Shown here: one piece after another, positions 41,340 through 50,244 of the stretch | How the letters are laid out: each line of letters begins with the position of its first letter | Numbering within the stretch: the first letter of the stretch is position 1 | Origin: Shimia sagamensis | GTDB lineage: Bacteria; Pseudomonadota; Alphaproteobacteria; Rhodobacterales; Rhodobacteraceae | Direction of reading: 5' to 3' | Assembly: GCF_900182745.1 (NCBI RefSeq) | Contig: NZ_FXTY01000003.1 | Span: 480,108 to 544,107, forward strand | DNA: 64,000 bases | Notes under the pieces: generated by a model | What the model was told of the DNA's origin: nothing | Databases searched by the model: none | What the model saw: only the letters and a program-made list of their open reading frames with translations | Made by a program: the position numbers and the translations under genes

Positions 41340-43712
41340 ATGCCACGCCTCAATTCAATCCCGCTTTCCAGAAAGCTGCCGATTTTCATAGTCGGTTTCA
41401 GTATTCTGCTTGCGGCTGGACTGATCTCAGCCAGCCTTTTTGCACTCCAAAAATACGCCTTTTCGGCGGTCGAGAACCAGATGTTCTCTACGATCGCGGA
41501 TCGACGATATGCCGTGCGCCAAATGCTCAAAGGGGTTGAGGCGGATCTGGAATCCTTGTCGGTGTCTCCGGCAACGGCCAATGCATTGATGGATTTCAGT
41601 CAGTCTTGGGAGGCGTTGGGGGGAGCCGCGCAATCCGAGTTGACAGCAGCCTATATCACGAGCAATCCAAATGAGGTTGGCTCAAAACATCTGTTGGATC
41701 GGGCGCAAGGGGATGCGGCCTATCACACAAACCATGCATTGTATCATCCGGGTTTGCGCACCCTGATTGACACTAAAGGCTACTATGATGCCTTTCTGAT
41801 CAGCCCGGCCGGGGACATTGTCTATTCGGTGTTCAAAGAAATGGACTATGCCACCAGCCTTGTGACGGGGGCCTACAAAGACAGCGGTCTTGCCACGGCG
41901 TTCAAATCCGCTTTGACCGGCGCGCCGGGCAGCATGAGCTTTGATGACATGAAGCCTTATGCGCCAAGTTACGGGGCCGCAGCGGCCTTTATCGCTGCTC
42001 CTGTGCGTGGGACTGACAACACTGTGTTGGGTGTGGTGGCTTTGCAAATCCCGGTCGACATGATGGGGGCCATTGTGAACAGCAGCCTGGGACTTGGCGA
42101 AACCACACAGATATTTATTGTGGGTGACGACGGTTTGGCGCGCACAACATCACGCTTTGAAGAAGCGTTCCAGGTGCTCGACCCTCTTGAGATGACCCAC
42201 CACATTCAAGAAGCGCTTGATGGAGAGAGTGTCTATGAAGTGGACACAGGTCTTAATGGCCAGCAGGTGGTTTCATATGCCAAGCCGCTCGAGCTGGACT
42301 ATGCCAACTGGGCTATTATCGCTGAGCAAGATGTCAGCGAGACCATGGGCCCGGTTTGGGCGCAGGCCCGTATTCTCATCGCGGTGAGCGTTCTTATGGC
42401 GTCGGCTTTGTCGGTGCTTGGATGGATGTTTGCCCGCTCTATCACCCGTCCGCTGAGCAACATCAGCGATGACATGGAAAAGATCTCCGGAGGTGATTTT
42501 GAGACGGAGGTTACGGCGGCGGATCGCGGCGACGAGATTGGAGCCCTGGGCAAGACGCTGGTGGCTATGCGCGGGGATCTGCAAAAAGCCCGTGTCGCCG
42601 AAGAGCAGCGCGCGGTGGCCGCACGTGAGCAGGAAGTTGTCGTTGAGAAGTTGAGCGCAGGCCTTGGCCAATTGTCGCAAGGGGACTTTGCCCGGACAAT
42701 TGATCAGCCGTTTACCGAGGATCACGACGCGCTGCGTTTGGACTTCAACAAAACCGTGCGCCAACTTAACACCACTGTGTCCAAGGTGGTGCAGTCTGCT
42801 GACAGCATCAAAAGTGGTGCCGCCGAGATCAGCCAATCGTCGCTAGACCTGTCTCAGCGGACAGAAAACCAGGCGGCCACGTTGGAAGAGACTGCAGCAG
42901 CGTTGAAAGAGATGACCAACAACGTGGAAACAGCTGCCGAAGGCACGCGCAATGTAGAAACGGTTGTCGCGGAAGCGCGCACCGAGGCAGAAGTCAGTGG
43001 TGAAGTTGTGCGAGATGCGGTTTCCGCGATGACCGAGATCGAGGAAGGCTCGCGCCACATCTCCCAGATCATTGGTGTGATTGATGACATTGCTTTCCAG
43101 ACAAATCTGTTGGCATTGAACGCTGGCGTGGAAGCCGCACGGGCGGGCGATGCTGGCCGCGGATTTGCGGTGGTGGCATCTGAAGTGAGGGCGCTGGCGC
43201 TGAAGTCCTCGGATGCGGCCAGTGAGATCAAGGCGTTGATCAGCGACAGCACGCAGCAAGTTGAGAGCGGTGTTGATCTGGTTGGCAAAGCAGGCGAGGC
43301 GTTGACCAGCATTGCCGACCGCGTCAACAACATCTCGCAAATGGTTTCAGAGATTGCCCGAAGCGCGACGGATCAGTCGGCGGGGCTGGCAGAGATCAAC
43401 GCGAGTGTTGTGCAGCTGGACCAGGTCACACAGGCCAATGCAGCCATGGTGGAGGAATCTACCGCTGCAGGGCAGATGCTTGCGAAAGACGCGACTGAAT
43501 TGATGAGCATGGTGTCTGAGTTCAAGACCGATGCCTCAGCGGTTGTCGATGAACCCGTCGTGACGGCAGCTCCCAAAGCGCCATCGGTGGTGCCAAAGGC
43601 CTCCAAACCAACTCCTGCAGCTTCACCTGAACCTGCACCAAAGCGCAAGTCAGCCCCCGTGGCCGTGGATGGCAACGCGGCGGTTGATATGGAGTTGTGG
43701 CAGGACTTCTAA
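41340..43712 (+). CDS. Methyl-accepting chemotaxis protein
   Basis: 790 residues from ATG 41340, behind AGGA; the longer frame is unsupported. Layout: membrane helix 1 at about 13-36, periplasmic sensor of Cache-like type to about 345 ([22 protein letters not shown], and a second strand set near [14 protein letters not shown]), membrane helix 2 ([20 protein letters not shown]), HAMP ([20 protein letters not shown]), a second HAMP-like unit ([15 protein letters not shown]), then the kinase-signalling hairpin with tip [20 protein letters not shown]. The C-terminus ends ELWQDF after a Pro/Ala linker, a W-x-x-F pentapeptide like the CheR/CheB docking tail of Tar and Tsr. The ligand is unknown. 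Confidence 0.93.
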   Translation: MPRLNSIPLSRKLPIFIVGFSILLAAGLISASLFALQKYAFSAVENQMFSTIADRRYAVRQMLKGVEADLESLSVSPATANALMDFSQSWEALGGAAQSELTAAYITSNPNEVGSKHLLDRAQGDAAYHTNHALYHPGLRTLIDTKGYYDAFLISPAGDIVYSVFKEMDYATSLVTGAYKDSGLATAFKSALTGAPGSMSFDDMKPYAPSYGAAAAFIAAPVRGTDNTVLGVVALQIPVDMMGAIVNSSLGLGETTQIFIVGDDGLARTTSRFEEAFQVLDPLEMTHHIQEALDGESVYEVDTGLNGQQVVSYAKPLELDYANWAIIAEQDVSETMGPVWAQARILIAVSVLMASALSVLGWMFARSITRPLSNISDDMEKISGGDFETEVTAADRGDEIGALGKTLVAMRGDLQKARVAEEQRAVAAREQEVVVEKLSAGLGQLSQGDFARTIDQPFTEDHDALRLDFNKTVRQLNTTVSKVVQSADSIKSGAAEISQSSLDLSQRTENQAATLEETAAALKEMTNNVETAAEGTRNVETVVAEARTEAEVSGEVVRDAVSAMTEIEEGSRHISQIIGVIDDIAFQTNLLALNAGVEAARAGDAGRGFAVVASEVRALALKSSDAASEIKALISDSTQQVESGVDLVGKAGEALTSIADRVNNISQMVSEIARSATDQSAGLAEINASVVQLDQVTQANAAMVEESTAAGQMLAKDATELMSMVSEFKTDASAVVDEPVVTAAPKAPSVVPKASKPTPAASPEPAPKRKSAPVAVDGNAAVDMELWQDF

Positions 43713-43722
43713 CCAGAGATGT

Positions 43723-43768
43723 GTTTATTGGCGTCCGCGCGCAGGTTGTGCCGTGGGCGCCAATAAAC
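43723..43768. other. Long inverted repeat after the chemoreceptor gene
   Basis: GTTTATTGGCG (43723-43733) pairs exactly with CGCCAATAAAC (43758-43768), and the stem extends three to six pairs further inward (TCC/GGG and wobble pairs). It begins ten bases past the stop codon and lacks a T-run. It may act as a Rho-dependent 3' end stabiliser or as an operator for the desaturase gene. Confidence 0.5.
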
Positions 43769-43986
43769 GCGACAATGGGCCTGCCAAGTGGGGAATCCTA
43801 TTTGGCGGCATCAATCATCGGCACTGACGAGACACCCCATTGGGTGCGCCATGTCGTCGCCCTTGGCGGTAAAATGCCGCAAAACGCGAAAAAACTGACG
43901 CCACGGCAAGGATGTGATCAAAAATCAATTGCCAGCCGCGCGCTTTCGTCTATCCACATCGCAACGAACAAAACATTGGCAGGCAA

Positions 43987-45021
43987 ATGGTAATCCACTC
44001 CGTTCCGCAATCCGATCAGCCTGTTGAGCGCTCCGCGCGCGAATGGGTCAAAGTCCTCGCGCAATACCGGGAGCCCAACGAGGCGCGTAGTGTCCTGGAA
44101 TTGTTGGTGACCGTGGTGCCGTTTGTGGCACTTTGGGCCTTGGCGTGGTGGAGCATGTCCATCAGCCTGTGGCTGACCTTTGCCATTTCGGTTCTGAACG
44201 CGCTTTTTCTGGTGCGCCTCTTCACCATTCAGCACGACTGCGGCCATGGGGCGTTTTTCAAAAGTCGTGAGGTGAGCGACTGGTTGGGTCGGGCTCTCGG
44301 AGTGATTACTCTGACGCCATATGACGTGTGGCGACGCACCCATTCAATCCACCATAGTGCGGCAGGTAATCTGGAAAAACGCGGCATTGGCGATGTCTAC
44401 ACAATGACCGTGGCTGAGTATCAGGCGGCGTCTCCCTTGCGGCGCTTGCAGTACCGCATGGTACGCCATCCGCTGACTATGTTTGGCCTCGGACCATTCT
44501 ATCTGTTTTTTGTACAAAACCGCCTGCCGCTTGGTTTGATGGACAGCCGTAAGTACTGGGTCAGTGCCATGGCCACCAATGTGGCGTTGATTGTTATGTT
44601 GCTCACAGTTTTCAATTTTGGTGGTCTTGCGCCAATCCTGTTGATCTTCCTGCCGTCTACAATTGTAGCGGCGACGGCTGGTGTATGGCTGTTCTATGTC
44701 CAACACCAATTTGAACATACCCAGTATGATGAAGCAGAGAATTGGGACTTGCATGAGGCCGCTTTGAAAGGCAGCTCCTACTATCGTCTGCCTGCAGTTT
44801 TGCAATGGTTCAGCGCCAATATCGGCATCCACCACGTGCACCATCTTTATAGCCGTATACCATTTTACCGGTTGCCGGATGTGTTGCGGGATTATGCCGA
44901 GTTGGCAGACAACAACCAGCTGACGGTTCGCGAAAGCCTCGTAAGTGCGCGTTTGCACCTATGGGATGAGAAAACGCGGCGCTTGTTGTCGTTTCGTGAG
45001 GCCAAGGCAATCTACGGATAA
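43987..45021 (+). CDS. Membrane fatty-acid desaturase
   Basis: 344 residues with four or more hydrophobic helices and the three His boxes of acyl-lipid desaturases: HDCGH (83-87), HSIHH (119-123) and HHVHH (about 276-280). The family (FA_desaturase, Delta-9/Delta-12 type) inserts a cis double bond in membrane fatty acids using a di-iron centre. ATG at 43987. No electron donor gene is adjacent. The end is marked by a perfect 22-base palindrome at 45027-45048 shared with the convergent epimerase gene. Carotenoid-type ketolase is an alternative family with the same boxes, but length and spacing favour the desaturase. Confidence 0.88.
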   Translation: MVIHSVPQSDQPVERSAREWVKVLAQYREPNEARSVLELLVTVVPFVALWALAWWSMSISLWLTFAISVLNALFLVRLFTIQHDCGHGAFFKSREVSDWLGRALGVITLTPYDVWRRTHSIHHSAAGNLEKRGIGDVYTMTVAEYQAASPLRRLQYRMVRHPLTMFGLGPFYLFFVQNRLPLGLMDSRKYWVSAMATNVALIVMLLTVFNFGGLAPILLIFLPSTIVAATAGVWLFYVQHQFEHTQYDEAENWDLHEAALKGSSYYRLPAVLQWFSANIGIHHVHHLYSRIPFYRLPDVLRDYAELADNNQLTVRESLVSARLHLWDEKTRRLLSFREAKAIYG

Positions 45022-45026
45022 AATAT

Positions 45027-45048
45027 CGCGCCGCTTTAAAGCGGCGCG
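45027..45048. terminator. Perfect palindrome between convergent desaturase and epimerase genes
   Basis: Arms CGCGCCGCTTT/AAAGCGGCGCG are contiguous with no loop bases needed. Sits between two convergent stop codons, so a bidirectional termination or 3' end role is likely, although no T-run follows. Confidence 0.5.
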
Positions 45049-45090
45049 AGTCATCGGTGATTGGTCCGGTTGTGTGAAATGTTGTGACGC

Positions 45091-45960
45091 TTAGATCTCA
45101 GCAGTGACACTGTAGCCAAATTCAGCCGCCTCACCGGCCGCGAGCATGACGCTGTTTGGCCGCTCCGCAATCTGCGGGCCATCCCCGACCAGAGACGCCG
45201 TCCCGTGCCATGGCTCAACACATAGAAATGGCGCGTCGACCGGCTTCCAGAGCGCCAAATCGGGTAGGTTGTGGAACGTGAACGACAGCCCAGGGCCGTC
45301 TTTCGCTCCGTATCGCAACGCCTCAGTGCCATTGGGGAACACCAGTGCGCCGTCCTTGAACAAAGGCTCTGTTATGCCTAAGCACCCCTTGCGGAAGGGG
45401 CCATCCTCCCTGTTTGGCATCAGTAATCCGTCGGATTGCAGCGGCTGTTGGGTCGGGCTGCTGCCTGACTGCAACTGAACGAGGTGCGGCTGTGTCTCCG
45501 CGCCGGGCAGGGGCCAGTGGAAGGCCGGGTGAAAACCAAAGCCAAACGGCATCTCGGTTTCGGAAAGGTTCTCAACACGTGCGGTGACGGTCAGGGTTGC
45601 GTTTGAAAGCGCATGTGTGAGGTACAATGCGAAGTCGAAGGGGTACTGCGCGCGCGTTTCAGGGTCGGCACGCAAGACGTGGCGGCAATGCAATTTGCTT
45701 TGCTCTTCCAGTGCAAATGCGCGCCGCCGCGCAATGCCATGCTGCGCCATGTCTGCACTGTGCTCACCAACAGCAATCCTGTCGTCCACAGCGCGCCCGA
45801 CAATGGGAAACAACACGGGTGCGCGGCCAGTCCAGTAGGCCGGGTCACCGTCCCACAACAGATCCATACCGGATTGTGTGCGTAGATATTGCATTTCGGC
45901 GCCCATTTCAGCGACTGACAGGCTGAGGTGGTCGTTTGAAAGAGTGCAGTCAGATGTCAT
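45091..45960 (-). CDS. Aldose 1-epimerase-like protein (LacX/YphB type)
   Basis: 289 residues from ATG 45960; the frame to 46203 upstream is not supported. It shows galactose-mutarotase superfamily features: LSVAEMGAEMQYLRTQSG, WTGRAPVLFPIVGR, MAQHGIARRRAF, PFGFGFHPAFHWPL and FLCVEPWHGTAS with the likely catalytic Glu. It is smaller than the GalM-type protein at 26107-27105 and is a different branch. It reads against the desaturase gene and away from rplJ. The sugar substrate is unknown. Confidence 0.85.
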   Translation of the reverse strand: MTSDCTLSNDHLSLSVAEMGAEMQYLRTQSGMDLLWDGDPAYWTGRAPVLFPIVGRAVDDRIAVGEHSADMAQHGIARRRAFALEEQSKLHCRHVLRADPETRAQYPFDFALYLTHALSNATLTVTARVENLSETEMPFGFGFHPAFHWPLPGAETQPHLVQLQSGSSPTQQPLQSDGLLMPNREDGPFRKGCLGITEPLFKDGALVFPNGTEALRYGAKDGPGLSFTFHNLPDLALWKPVDAPFLCVEPWHGTASLVGDGPQIAERPNSVMLAAGEAAEFGYSVTAEI

Positions 45961-46336
45961 GTGAAAGCCTTTGCAAATAGTACCCAGCGGTATTGGCCAC
46001 ACTCTAGCGGTCGGTGCCGGGAAGGGAACCGCTTCTTTGTTGGCAGGGGATTCTGTGCTTGCAAAGTGGTCGTGTGGGCGGTAAACGGCCCCTGCCCATT
46101 CCGAAACGGAGTCGCCTGTCGATTCTTTCTTGGGGTGGCCTGTCCAAGACGAAGGGTTTGGGTTCGCCTGAATAATTCCTTTCTGAGATGGGGTAAGAGA
46201 CAAGAATTCTTAGAAAGCCCTTATTGGTGCTTTCGGCGATCTTGGTTCCCAACCCAATGTATGGACCTAAACGCGTGCCGCTTTTGTGGTGCGCAAAACT
46301 GAGCCGGGGAGCAATCCCCAATTTTGGAGTAAAACT
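45961..46336. other. Leader region upstream of rplJ
   Basis: About 375 bases between the divergent epimerase and rplJ. It ends with the hairpin at 46306-46319 and a TTGGAG ribosome-binding site at 46325-46330. The region should contain the rplJL promoter and an L10-binding leader, by analogy with the known L10 autoregulation of enterobacterial rplJL. No promoter consensus stood out. Confidence 0.45.
46306..46319 (+). promoter_or_regulatory. GNRA-capped hairpin in the rplJ leader
   Basis: GGGGA-GCAA-TCCCC: a five-pair stem closed by a GCAA tetraloop, five bases before the rplJ ribosome-binding site. A candidate part of the L10-L7/L12 autoregulatory site. Confidence 0.45.
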
Positions 46337-46855
46337 GTGGATAGAGCACAAAAAGAGAAGTTGGTCGACGAGCTCGGCCAGATCTTTGAAAGCTCTGGCG
46401 TTGTAGTGGTTGCCCACTACGCGGGTCTCACGGTTGCTGACATGCAGGACCTTCGCGCACGTGCTCGTGAAGCGGGTGGTGCTGTTCGTGTCGCCAAGAA
46501 CAGGCTCGCCAAGATCGCCCTGGATGGCAAACCATGCGAAAGCATCGGTGGCCTTCTGTCGGGTATGACCGTTCTGACCTATTCTGAGGACCCTGTGGCA
46601 GCTGCCAAAGTGGCCGAAGACTTCGCCAAAGATCACAAGCAATTTGAGATCGTTGGTGGTGCAATGGGCGAGAACGCTCTGGACCGTGCTGGTGTTACAG
46701 CAGTGTCGAAAATGCCTTCGCGCGACGAGCTTATTGCTCAGATCGCAAGCATGCTCGGCGCCCCTGCTTCCAACATCGCCGGCGCCATTGGCGCACCTGC
46801 TTCGAACATCGCATCCATCCTGTCTACCGTCGAGGAAAAGGCAGAGGCTGCGTAA
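46337..46855 (+). CDS. rplJ: 50S ribosomal protein L10
   Basis: 172 residues starting at GTG 46337 ([13 protein letters not shown]) with TTGGAG six bases upstream; the frame from 46286 begins inside the leader. L10 landmarks: [36 protein letters not shown] and the repeat [18 protein letters not shown] at the C-terminus, where L7/L12 binds. It anchors the stalk of the 50S subunit and is co-transcribed with rplL 74 bases downstream. Confidence 0.96.
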   Translation: MDRAQKEKLVDELGQIFESSGVVVVAHYAGLTVADMQDLRARAREAGGAVRVAKNRLAKIALDGKPCESIGGLLSGMTVLTYSEDPVAAAKVAEDFAKDHKQFEIVGGAMGENALDRAGVTAVSKMPSRDELIAQIASMLGAPASNIAGAIGAPASNIASILSTVEEKAEAA

Positions 46856-46929
46856 GCAACTTATTGAGAGCCGCGTCGTGACCTTGTCACAACGTTGGAA
46901 CACATACCTAAGAACGGAAAGAGTCTAAA

Positions 46930-47304
46930 ATGGCTGATCTGAAAGCACTCGCAGAAAGCATCGTGGGTCTGACCCTGCTGGAAGCACAAGAACTGAAAAC
47001 CATCCTCAAAGACGAGTATGGCATCGAGCCCGCCGCTGGCGGCGCAGTTGTAATGGCAGCTGGCGGCGACGCCGGTGGCGCAGCTGAAGAAGAAAAAACT
47101 GAATTTGACGTTGTTCTGGTTAGCGCCGGCGCATCCAAAATCAACGTGATCAAAGAAGTTCGCGGCATCACCGGTCTGGGCCTGAAAGAAGCCAAGACTC
47201 TGGTTGAAGCTGGCGGCAAGATCAAAGAAGGCGTGTCGAAAGACGAAGCTGAAGACGTTAAGGGCAAGCTGGAAGCAGCTGGCGCGGAAGTCGAAGTTAA
47301 GTAA
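46930..47304 (+). CDS. rplL: 50S ribosomal protein L7/L12
   Basis: 124 residues. N-terminal dimerisation domain ([21 protein letters not shown]), a flexible Ala/Gly-rich hinge ([16 protein letters not shown]) and the C-terminal factor-binding domain ([30 protein letters not shown]). This is the mobile stalk protein that recruits translational GTPases. ATG at 46930. An intrinsic terminator follows 23 bases after the stop, so rplJ-rplL is a short operon not continuous with rpoB as in E. coli. Confidence 0.97.
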   Translation: MADLKALAESIVGLTLLEAQELKTILKDEYGIEPAAGGAVVMAAGGDAGGAAEEEKTEFDVVLVSAGASKINVIKEVRGITGLGLKEAKTLVEAGGKIKEGVSKDEAEDVKGKLEAAGAEVEVK

Positions 47305-47327
47305 TTCGACCTATCGTCGAGTTATTG

Positions 47328-47358
47328 CAGGCGTCCCTCCGGGGGCGCCTGTTTCTGT
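47328..47358 (+). terminator. Intrinsic terminator after rplL
   Basis: Ten-pair stem CAGGCGTCCC/GGGGCGCCTG (one G-T pair), four-base loop, then TTTCTG. Confidence 0.8.
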
Positions 47359-47370
47359 TTGGGCGCTGGC

Positions 47371-48351
47371 CTACTTACATAGCGGCAGCTCCAATGGTGG
47401 CTGTTTTGGCAGTGAGTCTCGCCAGTCGTTGATGATCGGTTGCAGGGTCTTCTTGGGCCAAAATTTCGGAACGCCAATGGTTTTGAGGCAGGCAGCGTGC
47501 CAGTAGTGGCCCGCCTGTTGCGGTGATTTTCCGCGCTGGATTGCCTTGGCCACGGCGTTGATGTCTTTGGACGACGGGTAGATGTAGAGCGTTGTTGGCT
47601 TGCCGTCAGCAATCTTCAGGATCTCGTCGGTGGCCGGTTTTGACCAGGTTGTGCAGCCGTTGCTGCGGCCGGATGTGTAGTTCACAAGTTTTCCGAAAGG
47701 GACAAAACCGTCGTCATCCGCATGGGTGCTTTGGGGGCGTTCCATCCGGCATTGCCAGCGCAGGAACATGGCGCGGTGCCCGCCAATGGCGCGCTCGCGG
47801 GCGTTGCTGGTTTCGCCTTCGCCGTCAAACAGCAGAAAGGTGCGCAAGAAGGGTTTCTTGCTGGAGCCGCTTTGGTAGTAGCCTTTAAAAGACGTGCGGG
47901 ATTCTGCGGTGATATAGGCGCCGCCAGCGGTGAGCTTGGAGCCTTCGGCATTGCTGAAATTGCGGGCGCACTGGCGGCCATTGGCAAAGTTGGCTTTGGC
48001 CAGTTTGCGACCGTTGCCGTAGCCGGAGGAGACCGCCTTGAAGGTCTTTGATTTCTCACAAATCACATAAAACCGGGGCAGGGCGCTGCCGTCATCTGCT
48101 GTGCTGGGGCGGGTGGCGTCCATGGCAAAGTAACAGGGGTTTTTGACCGTGCCGCTGCGGCGTTTGTCGAGGTAATGCGCGCGGGCGCGGTCTAAGACGA
48201 TGGGGGCGATTTTGCCAACGCCTGTGCCCACGTGTTTTTGCAGCCATCTGGGGATGTCTGATGACGCATTGGCCGCCGCGAGTGGGGCGCATAGGGTTGC
48301 AGTGATCAGCGCAGACAGGCCGACGGTGCGCGGGGACGAGGTTAAAAACAA
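47371..48351 (-). CDS. Murein L,D-transpeptidase catalytic-domain-like protein
   Basis: 326 residues if started at the TTG at 48351, eight bases after GGGAG; a TTG at 48366 is also possible. An export signal is present (LSALITATLCAPLAAANA). The body matches the YkuD_2-type family: RARAHYLDKRRSG, RFYVICEKSKTFKAVSSGYGNGRKL, SNAEGSKLTAGGAYITAES, ERAIGGHRAMFLRWQ, ending near the likely nucleophile SNGCTTW (the family usually has S-x-GC). It would cross-link or trim peptidoglycan in the periplasm. The downstream neighbour rplL is convergent. It may be a divergent, inactive member; the Cys is present, so activity is possible. Confidence 0.75.
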   Translation of the reverse strand: MFLTSSPRTVGLSALITATLCAPLAAANASSDIPRWLQKHVGTGVGKIAPIVLDRARAHYLDKRRSGTVKNPCYFAMDATRPSTADDGSALPRFYVICEKSKTFKAVSSGYGNGRKLAKANFANGRQCARNFSNAEGSKLTAGGAYITAESRTSFKGYYQSGSSKKPFLRTFLLFDGEGETSNARERAIGGHRAMFLRWQCRMERPQSTHADDDGFVPFGKLVNYTSGRSNGCTTWSKPATDEILKIADGKPTTLYIYPSSKDINAVAKAIQRGKSPQQAGHYWHAACLKTIGVPKFWPKKTLQPIINDWRDSLPKQPPLELPLCK

Positions 48352-48460
48352 AGTGCAGGCTCCCAACTGTGGCGTACAAAACGAACTGTATCCAGCCTGC
48401 CCGAAAAGGGGGCTGTGGGTCTAGGGGCAGTGGTATTTGGGCCGTGGTATTTGGGGAGTG

Positions 48461-48488
48461 GGGCGTCCCTGTGAGGACGCCCATTTTT
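48461..48488 (+). other. Hairpin with T-run between two minus-strand genes
   Basis: GGGCGTCC-ctgtga-GGACGCCC followed by ATTTTTC. The T-run is oriented for the plus strand, where no gene ends, so its role is unclear; it may still end the monooxygenase transcript. A 12-base direct repeat (GTGGTATTTGGG) lies just before it. Confidence 0.4.
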
Positions 48489-48490
48489 CT

Positions 48491-49741
48491 TTAGGCGATG
48501 ATCGGCGCCTGGGTGTTGGTGTCCTCCACCCGAATGCGGGCGAGTTTTTTGAAACCGTCGGCATGGTCCCGGCGTTCTTGCATGGGCAGGACCTCGTCTA
48601 AGCGTGTGAAGTCTCCGGCGCAGCGGTCTTCGGCCATTTGCATGATGGCATCTGGGCCGCCATTGCCTCGGTTGGCTAGGGTGATGGCGTTGGCCATGGG
48701 ACGTACTTGATTTTCGTAGGTCTTAGCGGCCGTGTGACCTGTGCCGTGGGCCTTGATCGCCGCGCCCAGCAGGCGGGCGTCAATGATGGCTTGGCTTGCA
48801 CCGCTTGAGCCAACGGGATAGGTGGCATGTGCGGCGTCGCCGATTAGGGTCACGGCGCCATCGGTCCAGCTCTCCACAGGTTCGCGGTCCACCATCGGGT
48901 ACTCAAACACCTCGTTGGCGTTGGCGATCAACTCGGGAATGTTGATCCAGCCAAAATCCCAGTTCGTGAAGTCGTCGGCAAACCGTGCCGCATCCACCTT
49001 GCGGTTCCAATCGCCCTTTTGGATATGTGTGTTTGGATCAACGCTGGCCTCCGCGATCCAATTGATCAGCATATCACCGGTCTCTGGGTTCGGTGCAGAG
49101 ATTGGGTAGGTGACAAAGCGTTGAGTGTCGTGCCCAGCCAAGATCATGGAGGTGCCGCTCAGGAAAGCGGGGGCTGTGGTGGTGCCGCGCCACATGATCG
49201 CGCCGCCCCAAACTGGTGCGCCTTCCTCTGGATACATCTGCGCACGAATGGCGGAGTGCACGCCGTCGGCCGCCACCAGCAAGGTGCCTGATAGGGATTT
49301 GGTCGTTGCGTTTTGTTGATATGTCGCGGTCACACCGGATTTGGTGTTGGTGTACCCTGTCACGCGGCAGCCGAAGGAAATGCTGTCCGCGCCGCAGCGT
49401 GCAATCAGAGCGTCGAGCAGCCCCATTTGCAGCTCACCTCGATGCACCGAATATTGCGGCCAGTTGTATCCAGCATGCCGGCCGCGTGGTTCGGTCCAAA
49501 TTTCCACGCCGGTCTTGGTGTAGAACCCATAGTCGCGAGTTCTCACGCCTACATGTTCCAGCATGTCCTCAAGGCCAAGCGCAAAGAGTTCGCGTACGCA
49601 GGGCGGCTGTAGGTTGATGCCGACGCCAAGTGGTTTGGGGGCTGTGACACTTTCTAGAATGTGAAAAGGCACGCCAATTTCATGCAGTGTCAGGCCCATG
49701 GTCAACCCGGCGATGCCTCCGCCAGCAATAATGACTGTCAT
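48491..49741 (-). CDS. FAD-dependent monooxygenase (salicylate hydroxylase/UbiH-like fold)
   Basis: 416 residues from ATG 49741. The Rossmann FAD site is IIAGGGIAGLTMGLTL (GxGxxG), the middle conserved segment is LVAADGVHSAIRAQM (DG motif), and the second FAD site is LIGDAAHATYPVGSSGASQAIIDA (GD motif), characteristic of group A flavin monooxygenases. Single-component NAD(P)H-using enzymes of this kind hydroxylate aromatic or phenazine-like compounds. It is not in an operon with catabolic genes. The frame to 49810 has no ribosome-binding site. Confidence 0.88.
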   Translation of the reverse strand: MTVIIAGGGIAGLTMGLTLHEIGVPFHILESVTAPKPLGVGINLQPPCVRELFALGLEDMLEHVGVRTRDYGFYTKTGVEIWTEPRGRHAGYNWPQYSVHRGELQMGLLDALIARCGADSISFGCRVTGYTNTKSGVTATYQQNATTKSLSGTLLVAADGVHSAIRAQMYPEEGAPVWGGAIMWRGTTTAPAFLSGTSMILAGHDTQRFVTYPISAPNPETGDMLINWIAEASVDPNTHIQKGDWNRKVDAARFADDFTNWDFGWINIPELIANANEVFEYPMVDREPVESWTDGAVTLIGDAAHATYPVGSSGASQAIIDARLLGAAIKAHGTGHTAAKTYENQVRPMANAITLANRGNGGPDAIMQMAEDRCAGDFTRLDEVLPMQERRDHADGFKKLARIRVEDTNTQAPIIA

Positions 49742-50244
49742 CTTAAATATAGTTCTCTTGTTGTTGCTTGTTTTGCGGTGGAGTATTGTGAATATTCCTC
49801 GGCGGCGCAAACAGAACGGGGCTGGGCCCAGGGGCTGGCCTCAGAAAGAGGCGGTGGCTGATTTGGCGTTTGTCAAGCCCCAAGGGGTTGCAAAGACACG
49901 CTTGATTCAATATTCGGTAATCTCTTGCGGTTTCGAGCGATTCGGGGCCGCTTTTGTCCTTTGCGGATTTATTGGATAAGGCGGCGCTGACCTGGGGCTT
50001 TTACCCCACACTTTCAAAAGACGACATAAACAATACAAGACCTTGAAATACAGGTGAAACCCCGGCTTGGTAAGCCTCTTGGGTTGCGCAAATTGCGCTG
50101 CAAGAGGTTTTCCAAGGCAGGATTTTGATCGAGAGACCCCGGTGGGACGGGGTCGAGAATGGATCTGATCCACGCCGTCACTGACGCGACGTGCCGGGGC
50201 CCGACGGTATGTTGTTGATGATGAATCGAAAGGTGACATTGACC
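49742..50244. other. Region upstream of rpoB
   Basis: About 500 bases between the divergent monooxygenase and rpoB. It holds a small hairpin TGGGG-N6-CCCCA at 49993-50008 and the ribosome-binding site AAAGGTG before 50245. The short frames are shadows. It should contain the rpoBC promoter, since rplL upstream is closed by a terminator and two opposite-strand genes intervene; no convincing consensus was found. Confidence 0.4.

Noticed and set aside
48430..48455. Direct repeat of GTGGTATTTGGG as a possible CRISPR or attachment site
   Set aside because: Only two copies, two bases apart; no spacers, integrase or cas genes nearby.
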